A DNA stretch of 41,135 bases from Methylobacterium gregans (GTDB lineage: Bacteria > Pseudomonadota > Alphaproteobacteria > Rhizobiales > Beijerinckiaceae): the NCBI RefSeq assembly GCF_022179245.1, contig NZ_BPQM01000080.1, forward strand, positions 1 through 41,135. Direction: 5' to 3'. Below the pieces are notes generated by a model. It ran no database searches and had not been told where the DNA came from. It saw nothing but the letters and a program-made list of their open reading frames with translations. Below, one piece after another: positions 16,809 through 26,647 of the stretch. Both the position numbers and the translations under genes were made by a program. The stretch's first letter is position 1. Each line of letters opens with the position of its first letter.

Positions 16809-17270
16809 GGAATCCCGTCTCCTACACGTCTCGTCGGTCGGTCCGGGCGGAGGGGCGCCCGCGCATGTCGGCGCGCCGCCCCCCCGCCTGAAGGCTGCCC
16901 CGACAACGGACAAGTCCCGGCTTGGTTCAGCCCTGCTGCAAGAAGGGAAGAGGATCTCCACATGCCGCGTGCCGCGACGGCGTTCCTCCTCGCGGCGGCC
17001 GGCTGGCGCCCCTGCCGGCCGCCGCCGGGGTGCGCTCCGGGCCGGGCGTGCGCGTCGGCGGGCACAATCTCTCGACACGATCTCTCGAACCGCCGCGACC
17101 GCAGCGTCCACGTCGAGGGGGTGCGGCGCCTGCCCGGCCCGCCCGGCTGCCGCCACGTCCGGAACGGTTCCGATCGGCGCGGCACCGGGGGTCTGGTGTT
17201 CCGGGCAGGCTTGGTTACATGCAGGGTGACTGCAGGTGGCATGCCTGCCCGCTCCACCGGGAGAACGACC
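16809..17270. other. Intergenic region between the stress protein gene and mrp
   Basis: 462 bases between divergent genes. It contains a candidate EcfG promoter (16905-16929, minus) and the start signals of mrp at its right end. An ATG at 16962 with a purine-rich site and a short hydrophobic stretch is in frame with mrp, but its continuation is Arg/Pro-rich and looks non-coding. No other feature is supported. Confidence 0.5.
16905..16929 (-). promoter_or_regulatory. Candidate EcfG promoter for the general-stress protein gene
   Basis: On the minus strand TGAAC (16929-16925) and CGTT (16908-16905) are 16 bases apart, one mismatch from GGAAC-N16-CGTT. It is about 97 bases from the start codon at 16808, giving a plausible leader of around 90 bases. 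Confidence 0.45.
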
Positions 17271-18407
17271 TTGGCGATCAGCCGCGACGACGTGATGAAG
17301 GCGCTGACGGGCGTGATGGTGGACGCCGCCGGCACCACGCTCACCGGCTCCGGCCGCCTCTCGCAGGTGGTGGTCGATCCGAACAACCGCGTGATGTTCT
17401 CGATCCTGATCGAGCCGAGCGAGGCCGAGCGGTTCGAGCCGGTGCGGCGGGCCGCCGAGGGACGGGTGCTGGCGATCCCCGGCGTCTCGGGCGTGTTCGC
17501 GAGCCTGACCTCGGAACGCGGCCCGGGCCACCAGCCTCAGGGCGGTGCGCCCCGGCCGGCGGCGCCGCAGCCGCCGCGTCCCGGCGCCCCGCCGAGCCCC
17601 GGCCCGCAGCTGCCGGGCGTGCGCCACATCGTGGCGGTCGCCTCCGGCAAGGGCGGCGTCGGCAAGTCGACCACCGCCTGCAACCTCGCGCTCGCCCTGA
17701 AGGCGCAGGGGCTGAAGGTCGGCCTCCTCGACGCCGACATCTACGGGCCGTCCGTGCCGAAGCTCTTCGGCCTCTCCGGCAAGCCGAACGTGGTCGACAA
17801 CCGCTCCATGGAGCCGATGGAGGGCTACGGGCTGAAGGTCATGTCGATCGGCTTCCTGATCGAGCCCGAGACGGCGATGATCTGGCGCGGGCCGATGGTG
17901 CAGTCGGCCATCACGCAGATGCTGCGCGACGTGCTCTGGGGCGAGCTCGACGTGCTGCTCGTCGATATGCCGCCCGGCACCGGCGACGCGCAGCTCACCA
18001 TGGCGCAGGCCACGCCCCTGTCGGGCGCCGTCATCGTCTCGACGCCGCAGGACCTCGCCCTGATCGACGCGCGCCGGGGCGTGACCATGTTCAAGAAGGT
18101 CGCGGTGCCGATCCTCGGCGTGGTCGAGAACATGGCGACCTTCGTCTGCCCGAATTGCGGCCACGCCTCGCACATCTTCGGCCATGGCGGTGCCCGCCAG
18201 GAGGCCGAGCGCCTCGGCGTGCCCTTCCTCGGCGAGGTGCCGCTCAACATGACGATCCGCGAGACCTCCGATTCCGGCCGCCCCGTGGTGGCGACCGATC
18301 CGGACGGACCGCAGGCGCGGGTCTACCGCGAGATCGCCGCCAAGCTCTGGGCAAACCTCTCGGGCGCAGCCCCTGGCCGGGCGGCACCGAAGATCGTCAT
18401 CGAGTGA
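17271..18407 (+). CDS. apbC: Mrp/NBP35-family Fe-S cluster carrier ATPase (ApbC)
   Basis: 378 residues. An N-terminal MIP18/DUF59 domain (about 1-85) and a Pro-rich linker (about 85-115) precede a deviant-Walker P-loop ATPase. The ATPase has GKGGVGKST at ~128, DADIYGPSVPKLFG, VDMPPGTGDAQLT, and the CPNCG cluster-binding Cys pair. It carries and transfers Fe-S clusters in the cytosol. The start is judged to be TTG at 17271 with GGGAGA 6 bases upstream; an ATG at 17241 (AGGTGG before it) would add ten unconserved residues. Its stop overlaps the mobA start (GTGA), indicating translational coupling. Confidence 0.94.
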   Translation: MAISRDDVMKALTGVMVDAAGTTLTGSGRLSQVVVDPNNRVMFSILIEPSEAERFEPVRRAAEGRVLAIPGVSGVFASLTSERGPGHQPQGGAPRPAAPQPPRPGAPPSPGPQLPGVRHIVAVASGKGGVGKSTTACNLALALKAQGLKVGLLDADIYGPSVPKLFGLSGKPNVVDNRSMEPMEGYGLKVMSIGFLIEPETAMIWRGPMVQSAITQMLRDVLWGELDVLLVDMPPGTGDAQLTMAQATPLSGAVIVSTPQDLALIDARRGVTMFKKVAVPILGVVENMATFVCPNCGHASHIFGHGGARQEAERLGVPFLGEVPLNMTIRETSDSGRPVVATDPDGPQARVYREIAAKLWANLSGAAPGRAAPKIVIE

Positions 18408-19021
18408 GCACCCCCGTCCTCGGCCTGATCCTGGCCGGGGGCCGGGCCCGGCGAATGGGCGGGGGCGATAAGCCCCTGCTCGATCTCGGCGGGCGCACCC
18501 TGCTCGCGCGGGCTGCCGAGCGGCTCGCGGCCCAGTGCGGGGCGGGGCTGGCGCTCAGCGCCAACGGCGACCCGGCGCGGTTCGTCGGCTTCCCGGGACC
18601 GGTCCTCCCGGACACGCTGCCCGGTCAGCCGGGGCCGCTCGCCGGCATCCTGGCGGGGCTGGAGCACGCGGCGTCGCTGGGTGTGGCGGCAATCGTCAGC
18701 GTCTCGGGGGACGCGCCCTTCCTGCCCGAGGATCTGGTGGCACGGCTGGTGGCGGTGCGCCCGGAGGCCGGCATCGCGCTCGCGGCCTCGGGCGAGCGGC
18801 GGCACTACACGATCGCGCTCTGGCCGGCGGCGCTCCGTGACGACCTGCGTCTGTATCTGGAGAGCGGCGAGCGCCGCGTCGGCGGCTTCATCGCCCGGCA
18901 CCCGGCGGAGGCGGCCTCCTGGTCGGTCGCGCCGGTGGATCCCTTCCTCAACATCAACACGCCGGAGGATCTGGCGGCGGCGGAGGCGATGCTGGCCCTG
19001 TCCGCCCCGCCTCCAGTGTGA
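18404..19021 (+). CDS. mobA: Molybdenum cofactor guanylyltransferase
   Basis: 205 residues starting at a GTG that overlaps the stop of the Fe-S carrier gene. The nucleotide-binding motif LAGGRARRMGGGDKPLL lies at ~10-26, followed by PGQPGPLAGILAGL and SGDAPFLP (metal-binding Asp), and NINTPEDL near the end, the standard MobA signature. It adds GMP to molybdopterin to make the bis-MGD cofactor used by DMSO-reductase-type enzymes such as formate dehydrogenases. Coupling to an Fe-S carrier fits shared demand by molybdo-iron-sulfur enzymes (inference). Confidence 0.94.
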   Translation: MSTPVLGLILAGGRARRMGGGDKPLLDLGGRTLLARAAERLAAQCGAGLALSANGDPARFVGFPGPVLPDTLPGQPGPLAGILAGLEHAASLGVAAIVSVSGDAPFLPEDLVARLVAVRPEAGIALAASGERRHYTIALWPAALRDDLRLYLESGERRVGGFIARHPAEAASWSVAPVDPFLNINTPEDLAAAEAMLALSAPPPV

Positions 19022-19032
19022 GGCGCGGGTCC

Positions 19033-19051
19033 CCGCTCCTGTCGGGAGCGG
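19033..19051 (+). terminator. Hairpin after mobA
   Basis: CCGCTCC (19033-19039) pairs perfectly with GGAGCGG (19045-19051) across a 5-base loop, 12 bases after the stop. It is followed by CCTGCTTTC, a weak T-stretch. Confidence 0.5.
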
Positions 19052-19182
19052 CCTGCTTTCGCAGACAGCCGGGTGAGGGGTACGAGACTTCAGAACGAGG
19101 AGCTGCCCTCGACGCGCGTCGATGGCGTGCTCGGTCCTGCACCGTCATACCCCCGACCCGCTCCCTCGGGGAGAGGGGGCGC

Positions 19183-19201
19183 GGCGCGGTTCTTCCGCGC
19201 C
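19183..19201. repeat. Intergenic hairpin before the convergent cyclophilin gene
   Basis: GGCGCGG (19183-19189) and CCGCGCC (19195-19201) form a perfect 7-bp stem with a 5-base loop, 13 bases beyond the cyclophilin stop (19215) on the minus strand. A smaller CTCCC-TCG-GGGAG hairpin precedes it at 19161-19173. It probably terminates or insulates the convergent transcripts. Confidence 0.4.
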
Positions 19202-19214
19202 TGCCGAGGCCGGC

Positions 19215-19673
19215 TTACGCCGCGCCGACCGTCGCCTTCACGATCTTGTCCGGCGAGCGCGGCGGCTCGCCCTTGTTGATCGTGTCGACCACGTCCATGC
19301 CCTCGATGACCTTACCCCAGACCGTGTACTGGCGGTCGAGGAAGCGGGCGTCGTCGAAGCAGATGAAGAACTGCGAGTTGGCCGAGTGCGGGAAGTTCGT
19401 GCGGGCCATCGAGCAGGTGCCGCGCACGTGCGGCTCGGCGTTGAACTCGGCGTTGAGGTCGGGGAGGTCCGAGCCGCCAGAGCCGGTGCCCGTCGGGTCG
19501 CCGGTCTGCGCCATGAAGCCGTCGATGACCCGGTGGAACGGCACGCCGTCGTAGAAGCCCTGGCCCGCGAGCGTCTTGATGCGCTCGACGTGGTTCGGCG
19601 CGAGGTCCGGGCGCAGGGCGATCACCACGCGGCCCTTGGTGGTCTCGAGGACGATCGTCTCGTTGTCTGCCAT
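19215..19673 (-). CDS. Cyclophilin-type peptidyl-prolyl cis-trans isomerase, cytoplasmic
   Basis: 152 residues. It has the cyclophilin catalytic stretch FHRVIDGFMAQTGDPTGTGSGG, then FNAEPHVRGTCSMAR, NSANSQFFICFDD and YTVWGKVIEGMDVVD. The ATG at 19673 is preceded by AGGAGA at good distance; the ATG at 19727 lacks a site. There is no signal peptide, so it acts in the cytoplasm. It lies downstream of a secreted paralogue (20239-20787), separated by a TonB/TolA-like gene. The two cyclophilins are clearly similar and may derive from an old duplication. Confidence 0.95.
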   Translation of the reverse strand: MADNETIVLETTKGRVVIALRPDLAPNHVERIKTLAGQGFYDGVPFHRVIDGFMAQTGDPTGTGSGGSDLPDLNAEFNAEPHVRGTCSMARTNFPHSANSQFFICFDDARFLDRQYTVWGKVIEGMDVVDTINKGEPPRSPDKIVKATVGAA

Positions 19674-19766
19674 GTCGTTGGTCTCCTGGTGGAAAAGAAT
19701 CCCGATCGTCAGGCCGTCTCCTGCCACGGCCTAACCCGATCCGCGGGGTCGCGGCAAATCGGGGTG

Positions 19767-20210
19767 TCAGCGTGTGCCCCGGTAGACGAGCCGCAGGCCG
19801 ATCGGCCGGCCGGCGATCGCCCGGCCGAGATCCGCGGTAATCCGCGCCGGGGTGCAAGCCTTGAGCGCTCTCACGGTCGCCCGTGCGAGCCGGGCGCGGG
19901 CCGCACCCGTCACCCCGCTCGCGAAGACGATGCGGGGCGCTGCGATCAGGCTGCCGTCCCGCCGCAGGGCGAAGCGGGCCGTGACCTGGATCTCGCCGCT
20001 ATCGAGCCCCGCGGGGCGCTGCCAGCAGGCGGCGAGCACCGGGTAGAGCTGAGGCAGCGTGTCGGCGGGCGCCACCGGAGCCTCGGCGAGCGGCACCGCG
20101 ACGGTGCCGCGCAGCGTCTGCGGCAGGCTGAGCGGCGGACCCGGTGCCCCGTAATAGGAGGCAGCGGCCGCGCCGGGCAGCGCGAGCAGCAACGCGCCCG
20201 CAAGCGCCAC
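19767..20210 (-). CDS. Small secreted TonB/TolA C-terminal-like protein
   Basis: 147 residues from a GTG at 20210. It has a clear signal peptide (ALAGALLLALPGAAAA, cleavage about residue 17). The mature part has the pattern ACWQRPAG..IQVTARFALRRDGSL..PRIVFASG..RARLARATVRALKACTP, which resembles the C-terminal domain of TolA/TonB-type proteins common in Rhizobiales. It contains two Cys (about residues 62 and 118) that could form a disulfide. It starts 28 bases after the secreted cyclophilin gene stop, so co-expression in the periplasm is likely. The role is unproven. Confidence 0.7.
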   Translation of the reverse strand: MALAGALLLALPGAAAASYYGAPGPPLSLPQTLRGTVAVPLAEAPVAPADTLPQLYPVLAACWQRPAGLDSGEIQVTARFALRRDGSLIAAPRIVFASGVTGAARARLARATVRALKACTPARITADLGRAIAGRPIGLRLVYRGTR

Positions 20211-20238
20211 GCCCCGTATCGCCCGTCCGAGCCTCAGC

Positions 20239-20787
20239 CTATTTGGCCTTCTCGGCCAGCTCCATCTTCACGATTTTGTCCGGGTCTTTGACCGAGCCGT
20301 TCTCGCTCTTGGAGCCCTTCTTGATCTTGTCGACCGCGTCCATGCCGTCCGTCACCACGCCGACCACGGTGTAGTTGTTATTCAGGAAAGTTGCGGGCGC
20401 GAGGCAGATGAAGAACTGGGAATTGGCCGAGTTCGGGTCCTGCGAGCGGGCCATGCCGACCGTGCCGCGCAGGAAGGGTGTGGCCGTGAACTCGGCGGGA
20501 ATGTTCGGCAGCTTCGAGCCGCCGGTGCCGTTGCCGTTCGGGTCGCCGGTCTGGGCCATGAAGCCGTCGATGACGCGGTGGAACTTCAGGCCGTTGTAGA
20601 AGCCCTGAGAGATCAGCGTCTTGAGCTGCTTGACGTGCTTGGGCGCCAGATCCGGGCGCAACTCGATGGTCACGCGCCCGTCTTTCGTATCGAGGTAGAC
20701 GGTGTCCGGCCCGGCGGCCTGGGCCGCGGAACTGAGGCCGAGGGCGGCGGCAAGCGCGAGCGCGCCGAGGGCGGTGCGACGGTTCAT
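20239..20787 (-). CDS. Cyclophilin-type peptidyl-prolyl cis-trans isomerase, exported
   Basis: 182 residues from the ATG at 20787, chosen because GGAG lies 10 bases upstream; the ATG at 20796 is too close to it. A signal peptide with a twin arginine near the start (NRRTALGALALAAALGLSSAAQA) indicates export by Sec or possibly Tat. The catalytic core matches cyclophilins: FHRVIDGFMAQTGDPNGNG, FLRGTVGMAR and NSANSQFFICL. A Lys-rich C-terminus follows. It probably helps fold periplasmic proteins. It is followed by the TonB/TolA-like gene and preceded closely (29 bases) by coaD. Confidence 0.94.
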   Translation of the reverse strand: MNRRTALGALALAAALGLSSAAQAAGPDTVYLDTKDGRVTIELRPDLAPKHVKQLKTLISQGFYNGLKFHRVIDGFMAQTGDPNGNGTGGSKLPNIPAEFTATPFLRGTVGMARSQDPNSANSQFFICLAPATFLNNNYTVVGVVTDGMDAVDKIKKGSKSENGSVKDPDKIVKMELAEKAK

Positions 20788-20816
20788 GCGTGGCATCTCC
20801 GGTTGGTCGTGGGAAA

Positions 20817-21320
20817 TCAGGAACTCTTGGCGAAGCGCGCGGCGAGGCGCGCCGCCACGGGCCCGGGCACGAAGGGGGCAACGTCGCCGCCCATTGCGGC
20901 GATCTGCCGGACGAGGGTCGCGGTGATCGGCCTGACCTGGATGGAGGCCGGCAGGAACACGGTCTGGACCTCGGGGGCCATCGCGCCGTTCATGCCCGCG
21001 AGCTGCATCTCGTAGTCGAGGTCGGTCCCGTCGCGCAGGCCCCGGATGAACAGGGTGGCGCCGCAGCGCCGCGCCGCCGAGACCGCGAGATCGTCGAAGC
21101 TGGCGATCTCCAGCTCCGTGCCCTCGGCCCGCGCCAGCGGGCCGCAGGTCTCGCGCAGCAGCTCGGCGCGCTCCTCGGCGGTGAAGAGCGGCGCCTTGCC
21201 CGGGTGCACGCCGATGGCGATCACGAGGCGTGACACAAGCCGGCAGGCCTGGCGCACGACGTCGAGATGGCCGTTCGTCACCGGATCAAAGGAGCCGGCG
21301 TAGAGGGCGGTGCGCGTCAT
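20817..21320 (-). CDS. coaD: Phosphopantetheine adenylyltransferase
   Basis: 167 residues. Transfers AMP to 4'-phosphopantetheine, the penultimate step of CoA synthesis. The nucleotidyltransferase motif [13 protein letters not shown] lies at ~8-20, with [21 protein letters not shown] in the middle. The C-terminal ATP-binding motif, usually ISSSLV, here reads ITATLV. The ATG at 21320 directly before [12 protein letters not shown] is the family start; upstream in-frame residues look non-coding. It is downstream of gyrA (93 bases) and upstream of the exported cyclophilin gene, probably in one unit with them. Confidence 0.95.
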   Translation of the reverse strand: MTRTALYAGSFDPVTNGHLDVVRQACRLVSRLVIAIGVHPGKAPLFTAEERAELLRETCGPLARAEGTELEIASFDDLAVSAARRCGATLFIRGLRDGTDLDYEMQLAGMNGAMAPEVQTVFLPASIQVRPITATLVRQIAAMGGDVAPFVPGPVAARLAARFAKSS

Positions 21321-21413
21321 CGCGACCGCCCTAGAGCATTTTTCCGGGAAACGGAACCGACGCCCTGCCCTGGCGCGCGCCACGTCCCGAACCTTGGGAC
21401 GCCGCGGGCGGCC

Positions 21414-24134
<2,721 letters not shown>

Positions 24135-24213
24135 AGAGCTACCTGTCCAGAACGCGGAGCGCGGAGGCTCCTCGGGATCGCGTCGCGCCCGCCCGGACGG
24201 GGGCGCGGGAAGA

Positions 24214-24248
24214 TCCGTGATATCAAATGGTTAAATAAGGATCACGGA
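24214..24248. promoter_or_regulatory. AT-rich promoter region of gyrA framed by an inverted repeat
   Basis: TCCGTGAT (24214-24221) and ATCACGGA (24241-24248) are perfect inverted copies 19 bases apart, enclosing an AT-rich core with GGTTAAATAA. On the minus strand TTGCGC and TATTTA, 17 bases apart, could be the -35 and -10 of gyrA. The repeat could be a regulator site or end the transcript of the small gene upstream. Confidence 0.4.
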
Positions 24249-24268
24249 GCCCCCGCGCAAGCGTGGCG

Positions 24269-24565
24269 TCAGGCGGCCAGCGGCATCGCCGCGTCGCTCG
24301 AAGTGCCTCTGATTCCGAGGAAAATCTCCACCGCCGCGAGATCCGGGAAGCTCATGAACTCGGGGCGGAGCGGCGCGGGCAGCCCCTCGAAGCCGAGGCC
24401 CGGGAAGGCGTCGGGGTTCGGGTAGAGCTGCCAGGGCGCGCCGGGTTCGGCGGGCTGGAACAGCATCGCCACCTTGCGGCGGCCGAGCTTGACCAGCCGG
24501 GTCGGGCTGTAGCTCAGGGTCTCGATCGCGTAGCTGTCCTGACGACGGTCGGCGGCGCGGCGCAT
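24269..24565 (-). CDS. Small protein of unknown function, second gene of SOS-type unit
   Basis: 98 residues, no signal peptide or membrane segment. It contains a basic N-terminus, a central LVKLGRRKVAMLFQPAEPG stretch and the aromatic/Pro-rich WQLYPNPDAFPGLGFEGLPAPL. I do not recognise the family. It starts 41 bases after the stop of the LexA-controlled gene on the same strand, so it is probably its operon partner. It lies directly upstream of gyrA, separated by the AT-rich promoter patch. Confidence 0.7.
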   Translation of the reverse strand: MRRAADRRQDSYAIETLSYSPTRLVKLGRRKVAMLFQPAEPGAPWQLYPNPDAFPGLGFEGLPAPLRPEFMSFPDLAAVEIFLGIRGTSSDAAMPLAA

Positions 24566-24606
24566 CGGGGGCTCCTCTCGTTCGAAAGCGGTGTTGAAAA
24601 TCGGGA

Positions 24607-25281
24607 TTAGGCAGCGCGGCGGCGGTCCTTGGTGCCGGGCCAGCCGAGCGCGACGAGGCGGGCCTTGGCGTAGTCGCGCACCTCATCGCGGGTGCCCTGG
24701 GGCATGCCGCCGAGGATGGCTTGCGTCTCGCCGGCCAGCATCAGGTCGGTGACGGCGTTGATGGTCTCGGCGGCGTCGATCGCCCGCTTCAGGTCGGCCT
24801 CGGCCTCCGTCACCTCGTCGAAGGCGGATGCCTCGAAATCCTCGCTCACGGCCTGCACCTCGGCCAGCCGCCCTCCGCGGAACTCGTCGGCCTCTTCCTC
24901 GGAATAGACGAGGCCGTGGAGCTCGATCAGCTTGAGGATGACGCGGTCCTTTCCCCGCTTCTCGGCCATGGCGTAAACGTAGGCCGCCTGCTTGCCCGAG
25001 ACGCGGTAGTTCACGTTTACCAGCGCCTCTCCGATCGACCACTCGACGCGCTCAGCGCCGGCCTTGGCACCCGGCAGACGCCCCGTGACCAGCACCACCG
25101 CCTCGTCGCGCTCGGCCCGGATGATCGTCGGCGGGTCGAAGCGGATTCCGGCCTGCGCGGCGATGCGCTCCAGGGTCTTGTGATAGATCACCGCCGTGCC
25201 CTGGACCCGCCAGACGTTGCCGGCGAAGGGCTCGCCGTAGCGGACCAGGGTGTCGGCGATCTGCTTGTCGGCGGTTCGCAT
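24607..25281 (-). CDS. Uncharacterised protein under a LexA box, possible single-strand annealing protein
   Basis: 224 residues, cytosolic, acidic C-terminal half. A compact N-terminal domain (about 1-135) has alternating beta-type stretches (TAVIYHKTLERIAAQAGI, EAVVLVTGRLPG, RVEWSIGEA) and then AAYVYAMAEKRGKDRVILKL at ~99-118. The A-x-AEKR-x-x-x-R-x-x-x-x-L helix after a GEA motif recalls phage-type proteins of the Rad52/ERF-like annealing class and hypothetical prophage genes, but this is by eye only. A helical tail follows. The start at 25281 has a strong GAGGTGAG site 7 bases upstream. A LexA box lies 47-61 bases before the start, so SOS induction is likely. Confidence 0.72.
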   Translation of the reverse strand: MRTADKQIADTLVRYGEPFAGNVWRVQGTAVIYHKTLERIAAQAGIRFDPPTIIRAERDEAVVLVTGRLPGAKAGAERVEWSIGEALVNVNYRVSGKQAAYVYAMAEKRGKDRVILKLIELHGLVYSEEEADEFRGGRLAEVQAVSEDFEASAFDEVTEAEADLKRAIDAAETINAVTDLMLAGETQAILGGMPQGTRDEVRDYAKARLVALGWPGTKDRRRAA

Positions 25282-25327
25282 GAGCTCTCACCTCGGGGCC
25301 GGCCGCGCCGCGGAAGCGTGACCATTT

Positions 25328-25342
25328 GTTCCTGATTTGTTC
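25328..25342 (-). promoter_or_regulatory. LexA (SOS) box, alphaproteobacterial type
   Basis: GTTC (25328-25331), seven bases, GTTC (25339-25342); read on the minus strand, GAAC-N7-GAAC. This is exactly the alphaproteobacterial LexA operator. It lies between a probable -10 (TAAATA, 25346-25351) and the start codon at 25281, so a bound LexA would cover the transcription start. Confidence 0.75.
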
Positions 25343-25345
25343 TCA

Positions 25346-25376
25346 TATTTATGGGGAGTTTTCCACAGGCTTGCAA
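25346..25376 (-). promoter_or_regulatory. Probable sigma-70-type promoter of the LexA-controlled gene
   Basis: On the minus strand TTGCAA (25376-25371) and TAAATA (25351-25346) are 19 bases apart; nearby ATAAAT at 18 is an alternative -10. AT-rich sequence and position just before the LexA box support it. Confidence 0.45.
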
Positions 25377-25432
25377 GGGTGCGGTATGGGCTGATGGGGA
25401 AAATCATCAACCGATCGACCGTCCGCGCACGC

Positions 25433-25454
25433 TCCCTCCCATGTGGGCGAGGGA
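25433..25454. repeat. Short GC-rich hairpin (possible REP-like unit)
   Basis: TCCCTC (25433-25438) pairs with GAGGGA (25449-25454), with an inner CCA/TGG pairing. It lies between the small secreted protein gene and the LexA-controlled gene. Similar CCCTC...GAGGG hairpins occur at 28472-28497 and near 19161. Confidence 0.4.
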
Positions 25455-25481
25455 AGTCGCTCCGCGCCCCGACCCCTTGTT

Positions 25482-25781
25482 CTACTCGGCTCGCCCCATC
25501 TGCAGCGATACGCAGGTGCGCACGAGGTCGCCCAGCGTCAGCTCCTTCGTGTCACCGATATTGGCCGTCTCCTCCAGGCAGCGCATGAAGTAGGCGTTGC
25601 TGAGCTCGGGCGAGAGCTGCACCATCGATTTCCCCATTCGGTTGGTGAAGTCGATCTTCGCCTCCATGCCGGCCCGCGGCCAGAGCGAGGCCTTGTCGTC
25701 GAGCTGAAGCCGGCCCGCAGCCTGGGCGGCGAGCGGGATCAGCGCGGCCGAGACGAGGACAACACGAGATAAACGCTTCAT
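25482..25781 (-). CDS. Small secreted protein of unknown function with two cysteines
   Basis: 99 residues from the ATG at 25781, selected because GGAGGAGA lies just upstream; an ATG at 25802 lacks a site. A signal peptide (KRLSRVVLVSAALIPLAAQAA, cleavage about residue 21) is followed by an ~78-residue mature domain with two Cys (in FMRCLEE and VRTCVSL), probably a disulfide. I do not recognise the family. It is a single-gene unit, divergent from the membrane protein/regulator pair. Confidence 0.72.
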   Translation of the reverse strand: MKRLSRVVLVSAALIPLAAQAAGRLQLDDKASLWPRAGMEAKIDFTNRMGKSMVQLSPELSNAYFMRCLEETANIGDTKELTLGDLVRTCVSLQMGRAE

Positions 25782-25965
25782 AAGATCTCCTCCGCTCTTC
25801 ATAAGTTCTTATTCGAAGCCGCTCCATATCGGCCGCACACGAATACATAGCCTTCCGGCCGCGGCGGTAAACACGGACCAAGGACACAGGGGCGACTGGT
25901 TCGTGTGGCTTAGCCCGGAAGAACGTCTCGTCCCGGAACACGCCCGGGCGTATGCGCTCATACAC

Positions 25966-25994
25966 TTGCCACCAGGCAGTCCGCGGCCTACTTT
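25966..25994 (+). promoter_or_regulatory. Promoter of the membrane protein-regulator operon
   Basis: TTGCCA (25966-25971) and TACTTT (25989-25994) are separated by exactly 17 bases, a good sigma-70-type layout. It is 36 bases before the start codon at 26030. Confidence 0.5.
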
Positions 25995-26005
25995 GCGATA
26001 CAAAG
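25991..26005 (+). promoter_or_regulatory. Probable operator: CTTTG-N5-CAAAG inverted repeat
   Basis: A perfect 5-bp inverted repeat (25991-25995 and 26001-26005) overlaps the -10 hexamer and the expected transcription start. It is suited to repression by the winged-helix protein encoded as second gene of the operon (inference). Confidence 0.5.
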
Positions 26006-26029
26006 CAGGCCGCACCGGGGGTATGGCTC

Positions 26030-26647
26030 ATGCGCGACCTCGACAGAGCCCTGGCGGATATCGTTGCCATCCGCAGCCAACTCGCGCGCGACGAGGCGTT
26101 CCGCGGCCTCGGCGCCGCGACTGTGGCGGCAACCGGGTTCGTCGCCCTGATGGTGGCGGGCGCCCAGACCCTCTGGCTCGGCGACCCGAACGCACGGCCG
26201 CTGCTGTTCTTCGCGATCTGGGTCGGTGCGGCGCTCGTCGCTTTCACGCTGGTCGGCATCGAGACGGTGCGGCGCTCGCGCCGGATCCATTCGGGTCTCG
26301 CCGACGCGATGATCTGGAACGCCATCGAGGTATTCCTGCCCACAGCCGGTGCCGGCGCCTGTCTCGGGCTGGTGATCGGGCGTTTCGCTCCGGAGGCGGC
26401 CTGGATGCTGCCGGGCCTCTGGCAGGTCCTCACCGGCCTCGGCCTGTTCGCCTCCGCCCGCATTCTGCCCCGCAGCGTCCAGAGTGTGGCGGCGTGGTAC
26501 TTGCTCGCCGGTCTCGGCGGGCTCGCACTCGCCAGCACCAGCCACGCCCTCTCGCCTTGGCTGATGGGCCTGCCCTTCTTCCTTGGCCAGGGCTCGCTCG
26601 CCCTGATCCTCCACCGCGCGACGCGAGGCGACGATGCGGCTCGCTGA
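26030..26647 (+). CDS. Multi-pass membrane protein paired with winged-helix regulator
   Basis: 205 residues from the ATG at 26030. An amphipathic N-terminal helix (about 1-24) is followed by five or six membrane segments, starting ATVAATGFVALMVAG (about 29) and FFAIWVGAALVAFTLVGI (about 60), and ending near residue 195. The layout (membrane protein upstream of a small winged-helix DNA-binding protein) is a recurrent pair in bacteria with unknown function. It has a sigma-70-type promoter and inverted repeat just upstream. The stop overlaps the regulator gene by 14 bases. Confidence 0.8.
   Translation: MRDLDRALADIVAIRSQLARDEAFRGLGAATVAATGFVALMVAGAQTLWLGDPNARPLLFFAIWVGAALVAFTLVGIETVRRSRRIHSGLADAMIWNAIEVFLPTAGAGACLGLVIGRFAPEAAWMLPGLWQVLTGLGLFASARILPRSVQSVAAWYLLAGLGGLALASTSHALSPWLMGLPFFLGQGSLALILHRATRGDDAAR

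Noticed and set aside
16962..17270. ATG with a purine-rich site and a short hydrophobic start (MPRAATAFLLAAAG), in frame with mrp
   Set aside because: The continuation is Pro/Arg/Cys-rich without domain features and a better start with a good ribosome site exists at 17271. A decayed remnant cannot be excluded.
24269..25281. Prophage remnant beside gyrA
   Set aside because: Only two genes, with no integrase, attachment repeats or structural genes, and GC-rich codon use similar to neighbours. Treated as a host SOS unit instead.
25360..25368. TTTTCCACA, one mismatch from a DnaA box
   Set aside because: Single isolated copy; no cluster, no dnaA or dnaN nearby and no AT-rich unwinding region, so not an origin.
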